Positions 1-5,306 of a stretch of 5,306 nt of DNA are shown in pieces (the stretch's first letter is position 1; each line of letters opens with the position of its first letter). Below the pieces are notes generated by a model. The model was not told where the DNA came from and made no database searches. It saw nothing but the letters and a program-made list of their open reading frames with translations. The DNA is from Mariprofundus sp. (lineage in GTDB: Bacteria; Pseudomonadota; Zetaproteobacteria; Mariprofundales; Mariprofundaceae). The position numbers were made by a program, and so were the translations under genes. The stretch spans positions 1 through 5,306 of the forward strand of contig JAJFLF010000009.1 of the NCBI GenBank assembly GCA_021772845.1. The letters run 5' to 3'.

Positions 1-839
1 ATGAAATCCCGAAAACTGCTGCCGGTACAATCAATATAGTCACCACCGCGCATGACAAAATACATCGGCGCATCCAGTGCCCACTGTGTATAAGCCTCAA
101 AACCGAAATCATCATTAAAGGCGCACTGAAGAATGCCGGTGCGATGTGGATCGGTATCTAGCCAGCAGGCTGCCCTGCGGGATAAGAAACCACTCGGTTT
201 TCCCTCTTCAAATGGACTGGCTGCATACATGGCGGTTACCAAGGGTTGCAGGCATAGCGATATGCGCATCTTTTTTGCCATGTCAGCTTCCGATGCAAAA
301 TCAAGATTGGCCTGCACCGTTGTTGTGCGAAGCATCATATCCAGACCACCATCACCAACACGCGGCATATAATCACGCATCACGGCATAGCGGGCTTTTG
401 GCATCCACGGGATATCTTCACGTCTCCATTTGGGTTGAAAGCCTAAGGTCAAAAATCCAATGCGCAGTTCATCTGAGATACTGCGTACCAGTTTGTGGTA
501 TTCGGTGGTTTCATGACAGGTTTGATGGATGGTTTGCAGTGGTGCACCGGAGAGTTCGAGCTGTCCACCGGGCTCAAGCGTGATGGAAGCCATGCCGCGT
601 TTGAGAGCAATAATATTACCCGTTTCAGATACGGGATCCCAGCCGTGGCCTGCCAACATGTCGAGCAGGCCTTTAATGCTGCGTTGACCTGTGTATGGGA
701 TCGGTTTGAGTGAGTCCATGCAGAAGCCAATCTTTTCGTGCTCTGTGCCAATGCGCCAGTCATCCCGAGGTTTGCAACCTTCAGCGAACCAGGTGGGTAG
801 ATCATCAAAAGTCAGGCGTGTGGACAAGGCATGGGACAT
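1..839 (-). CDS. gshA: Glutamate-cysteine ligase, plant/proteobacterial type (partial, C-terminus beyond left edge)
   Basis: This enzyme joins L-glutamate and L-cysteine using ATP to make gamma-glutamylcysteine, the first and usually limiting step of cytoplasmic glutathione synthesis. The 279 visible residues carry hallmarks of the plant/proteobacterial GCS2-like family: IGTEHEKIGF (about 30-39; acidic ligands), ITLEPGGQLELSGAPL (86-101), HQTC (105-108), LGFQPKWRREDIPWMPKARY (132-151), GLDMMLRTTTVQANLDFASE (165-184), SPFEEGKPSGFLS (208-220) and DTDPHRTG (228-235). They align almost without gaps to my recollection of Arabidopsis GSH1. Family members run about 450 residues in bacteria, so roughly the last 170 are missing. 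The ATG at 839-837 is chosen because an in-frame TAG lies four codons upstream and a weak AGGG ribosome site sits 7 bases before it. The gene is transcribed divergently from acnA. The visible frame has no stop or frameshift. Family assignment is very secure; the completeness of the gene beyond the edge cannot be seen. Confidence 0.96.
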   Translation of the reverse strand, partial: MSHALSTRLTFDDLPTWFAEGCKPRDDWRIGTEHEKIGFCMDSLKPIPYTGQRSIKGLLDMLAGHGWDPVSETGNIIALKRGMASITLEPGGQLELSGAPLQTIHQTCHETTEYHKLVRSISDELRIGFLTLGFQPKWRREDIPWMPKARYAVMRDYMPRVGDGGLDMMLRTTTVQANLDFASEADMAKKMRISLCLQPLVTAMYAASPFEEGKPSGFLSRRAACWLDTDPHRTGILQCAFNDDFGFEAYTQWALDAPMYFVMRGGDYIDCTGSSFRDF

Positions 840-890
840 GCACGCACCCTAGCTTGTGAGATGAGCAACGAATACAGCAAAAACACAGTG

Positions 891-919
891 GTTATGGGGG
901 GAACATGATTTATCCGCAA
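891..919 (-). promoter_or_regulatory. Candidate sigma70-like promoter for gshA
   Basis: Read on the minus strand, TTGCGG (919-914) could serve as the -35 and CATAAC (896-891) as the -10, separated by 17 bases. Transcription would start near 884, about 45 bases ahead of the gshA ATG. The -35 matches consensus at 3 of 6 positions and the -10 at 4 of 6, so this is a weak match chosen mainly for spacing and position. Confidence 0.25.
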
Positions 920-929
920 TGCCGTATTA

Positions 930-958
930 TTGTGGTGCTTTTGAAATTAGGCTGTTAT
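930..958 (+). promoter_or_regulatory. Candidate sigma70-like promoter for acnA-folA
   Basis: TTGTGG (930-935) and TGTTAT (953-958) are separated by 17 bases and match the -35 and -10 consensus at 3 and 4 of 6 positions. Transcription would begin around 965, leaving a leader of about 33 bases before the acnA ATG. TTGAAA at 941-946 is a better -35 by itself, but no -10 hexamer lies at a good distance from it. Confidence 0.25.
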
Positions 959-986
959 GGCTAGCTTGCGGCTTCTTTTTTGCAAC

Positions 987-991
987 AGGAG
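987..991 (+). promoter_or_regulatory. Ribosome binding site of acnA (decides the start)
   Basis: AGGAG at 987-991 lies 6 bases before the ATG at 998, which is ideal spacing. The longest open frame begins at a TTG at 980, but that codon is upstream of this Shine-Dalgarno sequence and would place the site inside the gene. The ATG at 998 is therefore the preferred start. Confidence 0.85.
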
Positions 992-997
992 CCCTAC

Positions 998-3667
998 ATG
1001 AGTGATGATATGAGTAACAGTTTTAACGCCAAACAGAGTCTTCAGGTCGGCGACAAGGCCTACACATATTACCAGCTGAGTGCCGCTGGTGATGTAAGTC
1101 GCCTGCCTTATTCGATGAAAGTGCTGCTGGAAAACCTGCTGCGCCGCGAAGATGGTGTGAATGTTACTGCTGATGATATTAACTTTATCGCCAACTGGAA
1201 TGAGAAGGCTGAACCGAAGCACGAGATCGCTTACATGCCTGCACGTGTGCTGATGCAGGATTTCACCGGTGTGCCTGCCGTTGTTGATCTGGCAGCACTG
1301 CGTGATGGCATGGCTGCACTTGGTGGTGATCCCCAAAAGATTGAGCCACTGGCTCCTGCTGAGCTGGTCATCGATCACTCCGTACAGGTGGATAATTACG
1401 GTTCTCAGGACGCTGCTGCAAAAAACACCGAGATTGAATTTCAGCGTAATCGAGAGCGTTACAACTTCCTTAAATGGGGTCAGAACGCCTTTGAAACATT
1501 CAAAGCGGTACCTCCGGGCTGCGGTATTGTGCATCAGGTGAACCTCGAGTTTTTGGCACGCACCGTGTTTGTGAATGATGAGGGCGTAGCTTATCCGGAC
1601 ACGCTGGTAGGCACAGACTCACACACCACCATGATCAACGGCCTTGGTGTGCTGGGCTGGGGTGTTGGCGGTATTGAAGCGGAAGCTGCGATGTTGGGTC
1701 AGCCGGTTTCTATGCTGGTTCCTAAAGTGGTTGGATTCAAACTGACAGGAGAAATCCCTGAGGGCGCAACTGCGACCGATCTGGTGCTTACTATTGTTGA
1801 AATGCTGCGCAGCCACGGCGTAGTAGGTAAATTTGTAGAGTTCCATGGCGAAGGGCTTGATTCTTTGCCGCTGGCCGATCGGGCAACTATCGCCAATATG
1901 GCGCCTGAATACGGCGCTACCTGTGGTATCTTCCCTATTGATGAAGAGACTCTGAATTATCTGCGCCTCTCCAACCGTACAGAAGAAAACATTGCACTGG
2001 TTAAAGCCTATGCCAAAGCACAGGGCATGTTCCGCGAAGCAGATTCCCCTGAAGCGATCTACAGCGAGAGTCTTGGTCTTGATATGTCTACCGTTGTGTC
2101 ATCACTTGCAGGGCATAAACGTCCGCAGGACCGTATCGCGCTAACCGAATCAAAAGTAAAATATCTTGAAACTGTAGAAGCTGTAAAGGCAGAAGCAGGC
2201 ATTAGCACGAAGGCTGTAAACACGGTGATTAATGGTAAAGAAGTAACGATCGATGATGGTGCTGTTGTGATTGCTGCCATCACCTCGTGCACCAATACCT
2301 CCAACCCATCAGTGATGTTGGGTGCAGGTTTAGTGGCAAGAAAAGCAGCCGCTCTGGGCTTGAATGCAGCACCATGGGTGAAAACATCCCTCGGTCCCGG
2401 TTCAAAAGTCGTTACAGAATATCTCGATAAAGCAGGGCTCTCTGATGATCTGAATGCGCTCGGCTTTAATACAGTCGGTTACGGTTGTACTACCTGTATC
2501 GGTAACTCAGGGCCATTGCCTGTCGAAGTATCTGCAGCCATTGCCGAAGGTGATCTGGCTGTTACATCCGTACTCTCCGGTAACCGTAACTTCGAAGGTC
2601 GAGTACATGCAGAAGTGCGCATGAACTATCTGGCATCTCCACCACTGGTTGTGGCTTACGCCATTGCAGGCACGATGAATATCGATCTATACAACGATGC
2701 GATCGGTCAGGATTCAAACGGCAACGACGTGTTCCTGAAAGATATCTGGCCAACTCAGAAAGAGGTTGCCGATGCGGTTGCCTCATGTGTAACCGCTGAA
2801 CAGTTCGAAGCTTCTTACGGCGATGTCTATGCAGGTGATGCCAGCTGGCAGAATCTTGACGCACCAACAGGTGATCGTTTCGATTGGGATGCAGACTCAA
2901 CTTATATTCAGCACCCACCATATTTTGAGGGCATGACTTTCGATCTTGATCCGATTGTTGATATCAAGGGGGCCCGTGTGCTGGCGCTATTGGGCGATTC
3001 GGTGACTACCGACCATATCTCTCCAGCCGGTGCTATCAAAGCGGACTCCCCGGCAGGCCGTTATCTGCAGGAGCGTGGTGTTGATGCCAAAGATTTCAAC
3101 TCCTACGGTTCACGTCGTGGTAATCATGAGATTATGATGCGAGGTACCTTCGCCAACATCCGTCTGCGTAATCGTCTGGCACCGGGCACTGAGGGCGGCG
3201 TAACGCTGCACCAGCCATCCGGCCTGCAGATGAGTATTTATGACGCAGCCATGAAATACAGAGATGAGAATGTGGCCAGTATTATCCTTGCAGGTAAAGA
3301 GTATGGCTCCGGCTCATCTCGCGACTGGGCAGCCAAAGGTCCAAAATTACAGGGTGTTCAGGCGGTAATCGCTGAAACCTACGAGCGCATCCACCGCTCT
3401 AACCTGATCGGCATGGGTATTCTCCCGCTGCAGTTTAAAGCAGGTGAATCGGCAGAATCACTTGGACTGACCGGTCAGGAGTCTTATGACTTCTCAGGTG
3501 TTAATGATGGCCATGCCAAAGAGCTGGCAGTTACTGCAACAGCCTCTGATGGTTCGATCAAACCTTTCACCGTTGATGTGCGCATCGACACTCCGAAAGA
3601 GGTCGAGTACTACCAGCATGGCGGCATCCTGCAGTACGTGCTGCGTCAATTAGCGGCAGAAAAATAA
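998..3667 (+). CDS. acnA: Aconitate hydratase A (aconitase), complete
   Basis: This is a cytoplasmic [4Fe-4S] enzyme interconverting citrate and isocitrate through cis-aconitate in the TCA and glyoxylate cycles. The 889-residue product is close to E. coli AcnA (about 890) and belongs to the AcnA/IRP family. Numbered from the ATG at 998, it shows DSHTTMINGLGVLGWGVGG (207-225), the cluster cysteines C431 in SCTNTSNP and C497 and C500 in GCTTCIGNS, GDSVTTDHISPAG (666-678) opening the mobile C-terminal swivel domain, SYGSRRGNHEIMMRGTFANI (702-721) and the substrate-binding EYGSGSSRDWAAKGP (768-782). All three cluster ligands and the conserved active-site Ser/Arg motifs are present, so it should be active. 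The start is set by AGGAG at 987-991. The stop TAA at 3665-3667 is followed after one base by folA. Members of this family can double as RNA-binding proteins when the cluster is lost; nothing in the sequence tests that here. Confidence 0.98.
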   Translation: MSDDMSNSFNAKQSLQVGDKAYTYYQLSAAGDVSRLPYSMKVLLENLLRREDGVNVTADDINFIANWNEKAEPKHEIAYMPARVLMQDFTGVPAVVDLAALRDGMAALGGDPQKIEPLAPAELVIDHSVQVDNYGSQDAAAKNTEIEFQRNRERYNFLKWGQNAFETFKAVPPGCGIVHQVNLEFLARTVFVNDEGVAYPDTLVGTDSHTTMINGLGVLGWGVGGIEAEAAMLGQPVSMLVPKVVGFKLTGEIPEGATATDLVLTIVEMLRSHGVVGKFVEFHGEGLDSLPLADRATIANMAPEYGATCGIFPIDEETLNYLRLSNRTEENIALVKAYAKAQGMFREADSPEAIYSESLGLDMSTVVSSLAGHKRPQDRIALTESKVKYLETVEAVKAEAGISTKAVNTVINGKEVTIDDGAVVIAAITSCTNTSNPSVMLGAGLVARKAAALGLNAAPWVKTSLGPGSKVVTEYLDKAGLSDDLNALGFNTVGYGCTTCIGNSGPLPVEVSAAIAEGDLAVTSVLSGNRNFEGRVHAEVRMNYLASPPLVVAYAIAGTMNIDLYNDAIGQDSNGNDVFLKDIWPTQKEVADAVASCVTAEQFEASYGDVYAGDASWQNLDAPTGDRFDWDADSTYIQHPPYFEGMTFDLDPIVDIKGARVLALLGDSVTTDHISPAGAIKADSPAGRYLQERGVDAKDFNSYGSRRGNHEIMMRGTFANIRLRNRLAPGTEGGVTLHQPSGLQMSIYDAAMKYRDENVASIILAGKEYGSGSSRDWAAKGPKLQGVQAVIAETYERIHRSNLIGMGILPLQFKAGESAESLGLTGQESYDFSGVNDGHAKELAVTATASDGSIKPFTVDVRIDTPKEVEYYQHGGILQYVLRQLAAEK

Positions 3668-3668
3668 G

Positions 3669-4166
3669 ATGAAGCTCTCTTTGATCTGGGCAATGGACAG
3701 AAATCGCCTGATCGGTCGGAAGAACACACTTCCATGGAAGCTGCCTGCTGATATGGCGTGGTTTAAAAAGAATACCATGGGTAAGCCCATTTTGATGGGG
3801 CGTAAGACCTATGAATCAATCGGGCGTCCATTGCCGGGTCGGGTGAACCTCATCTTAAGCCGGCAGTCAGATCTTGAGATCGCTGGCTGTACGGTTGTTG
3901 GCTCACTTGTTGAAGCACAGGCGGCTGTGCCAGATGCAGAGGAGATCATGGTCATGGGGGGGGCGGAAATATATGCACTGCTCATGGATCAGGCTGATTG
4001 TCTCTATATCACTGAAATTGATGCCGCATTCGAGGGTGATGCCTGGTTTCCAGAATTTGATCGCAATGCTTGGCAGGAGCTCTCCCGTCAGAGTGGTGTG
4101 ATCGATGACAAGAATATCTACCCTTATGTCTTTATGAAATTAGAGCGAAAAACATTGGATTTCTGA
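3669..4166 (+). CDS. folA: Dihydrofolate reductase (type I), complete
   Basis: DHFR reduces dihydrofolate to tetrahydrofolate with NADPH, regenerating the one-carbon carrier consumed by thymidylate synthase; it is the target of trimethoprim. The 165-residue protein has the normal length and aligns with E. coli FolA with an offset of about one residue: the Met20-loop region RLIGRKNTLPWKLPAD (13-28), the catalytic acid D28, F32 in AWFKK, GRKTYESIGRPLPGR (44-58) with the folate-binding R58, the NADPH-binding MGG (96-98) and T115 in YITEID, which pairs with the catalytic acid. The ATG starts one base after the acnA stop and has no clear Shine-Dalgarno sequence of its own (only A-rich sequence precedes it), so translation probably depends on ribosomes finishing acnA. 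Trp at position 7, where E. coli has Ala, gives the IWAMD form that I recall from other DHFRs. A G8 run (3956-3963) falls on the two glycine codons of the MGG motif. Confidence 0.97.
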   Translation: MKLSLIWAMDRNRLIGRKNTLPWKLPADMAWFKKNTMGKPILMGRKTYESIGRPLPGRVNLILSRQSDLEIAGCTVVGSLVEAQAAVPDAEEIMVMGGAEIYALLMDQADCLYITEIDAAFEGDAWFPEFDRNAWQELSRQSGVIDDKNIYPYVFMKLERKTLDF

Positions 4167-4190
4167 ATCACTTTTGATGTGCCTATGAAC

Positions 4191-4220
4191 GTTGAGTAGT
4201 GCTATGTTTGCTCAGCTTTC
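4191..4220 (+). terminator. Weak possible terminator after folA
   Basis: Bases 4191-4198 (GTTGAGTA) can pair with 4209-4216 (TGCTCAGC) in an 8-bp stem containing two G-U pairs and a 10-base loop, followed by only TTTC. The G-U pairs become C-A mismatches on the other strand, so if real it works for the folA transcript and not for the converging sulfotransferase gene. The short T run makes this a weak candidate. The whole gap between the two converging genes is only 61 bases. Confidence 0.25.
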
Positions 4221-4227
4221 ATAAATG

Positions 4228-5306
4228 CTATTCCAGCAGGTATTGTTTGATTGGTGCCAGTTGCCTCTCATAGTGTTTCCAGCGATCCAATGACTTTTTG
4301 TGGATGGGCTGACGGACCTGCATCATACTTGCGGTGGTAACCTTGGCTGTGCTTTTATGCGCGCTAAGGCAATCCTCATGCCATTCAAGGTTGCAGCCTT
4401 TCAGAAGTCGTTTGAGTTCATCTTCCGGATTGTTTACGAGATCTTCATAGCTGACTTCCAGCAATACCCCTTCTGGAAGCACCTCGCGCCAGTGCTGCAT
4501 GATGCGTTGATATCGGGCGTATTGGCGGCCCAATTCATCCAGATCATAGGCGTAGCCTAAGCCGTAGCCTATGCCGGCGGCAAAGTTCTGTTGATAGATC
4601 GAGAGGCAGGAGGCCATTGGTTCACGTTTGATGTGAATAATGCGCGCTTGCGGAAGGGCCTTTGCAATCAATCCTGCAAAGACGTAATTATCCAGGCTTT
4701 TATCTACGATCCGGCCTTGGTTGCCGTACTCTTCTGCCTGCCTTCGTTTATAATCCAGCATAATGCTCAAGAGTTGCTCATCGCTCAGATTTGTTAATTG
4801 AGAGAAAATCCATTGGTAATTCCCTTTGTTGTGACGGCCACAGATAGACTTCCGTAAAGCGTTGCTTTCATCTGCAGCATTTAGTGCGGGATGACGTGCT
4901 AATGAGTGCTCCAGTAGCGTTGATCCACTGCGTGGCATGCCTACGATAAAGATAGGGGCTGTTGCATCATGAGCAGGGGCAATGCTCTGCTCATTAAATC
5001 GGCTGGCCGGGTATGCATCGATCGCAGTCTGATATAGCTGATCTTCCATATCTTCATGAAAAACGACGTGTTTTCTTTTATGAAGATTGCCTTCTGTCCA
5101 ATAAGCAAAGGCTTCTTCATATTGACCGGCTCTGTTGGCGGCGCTGCCCAATTCAAATGCAGTAAATTGCCAGGCCACACTGTCGTGGTCTAGTTCTTTA
5201 TAAAAGTTGCGCAAGGTAGACAGATCTGATTCGTATTCATCCTGATGTCTAGAGCTGTTCATCAACAGACATAATGCAGAGATATGATAAGGGTTGATGA
5301 ACAGCT
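4228..5306 (-). CDS. TPR-type sulfotransferase (Sulfotransfer_3-like; partial, N-terminus beyond right edge)
   Basis: This is probably a PAPS-dependent sulfotransferase that moves a sulfuryl group to an unknown acceptor. Numbering the 358 visible residues from the right edge, a TPR-like helix pair occurs at 47-73 (AFELGSAANRAGQYEEAFAY then EGN). The 5'-phosphosulfate loop PIFIVGMPRSGSTLLEHSL is at 117-135, DKSLDNY at 201-207, and the 3'-phosphate region IIHIKREPMASCLSIY at 222-237, with R227 and S235 as likely ligands. YEDLVNNPE and a C-terminal TTASMMQVRQPI segment followed by a W-x-x-Y pair are also typical of TPR-linked sulfotransferases. Those proteins usually carry several TPRs and run to 500 residues or more. 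The frame stays open through 5306, and neither the TTG at 5265 nor the ATG at 5262 has a ribosome site, so the real start is probably outside the window. A GIGYGLGY segment (244-251) comes from a 12-bp tandem repeat. The gene converges on folA and is unlikely to be functionally linked to it. The acceptor cannot be inferred. Confidence 0.88.
   Translation of the reverse strand, partial: LFINPYHISALCLLMNSSRHQDEYESDLSTLRNFYKELDHDSVAWQFTAFELGSAANRAGQYEEAFAYWTEGNLHKRKHVVFHEDMEDQLYQTAIDAYPASRFNEQSIAPAHDATAPIFIVGMPRSGSTLLEHSLARHPALNAADESNALRKSICGRHNKGNYQWIFSQLTNLSDEQLLSIMLDYKRRQAEEYGNQGRIVDKSLDNYVFAGLIAKALPQARIIHIKREPMASCLSIYQQNFAAGIGYGLGYAYDLDELGRQYARYQRIMQHWREVLPEGVLLEVSYEDLVNNPEDELKRLLKGCNLEWHEDCLSAHKSTAKVTTASMMQVRQPIHKKSLDRWKHYERQLAPIKQYLLE
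4551..4574. repeat. 12-bp in-frame tandem repeat inside the sulfotransferase gene
   Basis: Two adjacent 12-base units, CGTAGCCTAAGC (4551-4562) and CGTAGCCTATGC (4563-4574), differ at one base. On the coding (minus) strand they encode Gly-Ile-Gly-Tyr followed by Gly-Leu-Gly-Tyr, just after the 3'-phosphate-binding region. The unit is a multiple of three, so the frame is kept. Confidence 0.85.
5253..5306. repeat. Perfect 14-bp inverted repeat at the right edge
   Basis: AGCTGTTCATCAAC at 5253-5266 is exactly complementary to GTTGATGAACAGCT at 5293-5306, with a 26-base spacer at 5267-5292. Both arms lie in the open frame of the sulfotransferase. In its transcript they would form a 14-bp stem. 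The right arm touches the window edge, so the repeat may be longer. Confidence 0.9.

Larger units (their letters stand above)
840..997. promoter_or_regulatory. Divergent gshA/acnA intergenic region
   Basis: These 158 bases separate the two start codons and must contain both promoters, since the genes point away from each other. The stretch is A/T-richer in its centre, has a G6 run at 896-901 and a T6 run at 976-981, and carries the near-repeat CTAGCTTG at 849-856 and 961-968, one copy close to each gene. I see no recognisable operator palindrome, riboswitch or small-RNA gene and no convincing small ORF. Confidence 0.7.

Noticed and set aside
133..808. Several open frames on both strands at 133-808
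   Set aside because: They overlap the clearly conserved gshA reading frame on the minus strand, and their translations look like out-of-frame shadows.
980..997. TTG at 980 as the acnA start
   Set aside because: The AGGAG ribosome site lies downstream of it, at 987-991, with ideal spacing to the ATG at 998.
947..1534. Long minus-strand open frame of about 195 codons overlapping the start of acnA
   Set aside because: It is antisense to conserved aconitase sequence, has no recognisable motifs, and its length follows from acnA codon use.
2562..2921. Minus-strand open frame of about 119 codons within acnA
   Set aside because: Antisense to the conserved aconitase frame, with no domain features and no supporting ribosome site noted.
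3687..3692. Trp at folA position 7 (E. coli has Ala) as a possible drug-resistance change
   Set aside because: The IWA form at this point occurs in other chromosomal DHFRs as far as I recall, so it looks like normal family variation.
4300..4797. Plus-strand open frames opposite the sulfotransferase gene
   Set aside because: They are antisense to conserved sulfotransferase motifs and show no coherent protein features.
1..5306. A novel multi-gene system such as defence, mobile or biosynthetic genes
   Set aside because: Three of the four genes are standard metabolic enzymes and the fourth is a known enzyme class; no recombinase, CRISPR-like array, toxin-antitoxin pair or unexplained gene cluster is visible.

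Overview
The window looks like ordinary chromosomal sequence from a proteobacterium (Pseudomonadota). The evidence is a plant/proteobacterial-type glutamate-cysteine ligase, an AcnA-type aconitase of the enterobacterial length class, a type I DHFR with E. coli-like spacing of key residues, AGGAG-type ribosome binding and a roughly balanced base composition. I cannot name the genus. A marine or freshwater gamma- or zeta-like lineage is only a guess, based on the TPR-linked sulfotransferase.

Layout: (1) 1-839, minus strand, is the N-terminal 279 residues of glutamate-cysteine ligase (gshA), cut by the left edge. (2) 840-997 is a divergent intergenic region that must hold the promoters of gshA and of the rightward genes; only weak sigma70-like candidates are visible. 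(3) 998-3667, plus strand, is a complete aconitate hydratase (acnA). (4) 3669-4166, plus strand, is a complete dihydrofolate reductase (folA), starting one base after the acnA stop codon, so the two form a tight operon. (5) 4167-4227 is a short convergent gap with a weak possible terminator. (6) 4228-5306, minus strand, is the C-terminal part of a TPR-type sulfotransferase whose frame is still open at the right edge.

Function: the genes cover glutathione synthesis, the TCA cycle, tetrahydrofolate regeneration and, less certainly, sulfate transfer onto an unknown acceptor. I see no mobile element, tRNA, rRNA or CRISPR array, and no convincing novel multi-gene system. The points worth a second look are small: the one-base acnA-folA junction, a perfect 14-bp inverted repeat at the right edge, a 12-bp in-frame tandem duplication near the sulfotransferase active region, a G8 tract in the NADPH-binding codons of folA, and two edge-truncated genes that a simple ORF caller would miss or start wrongly.
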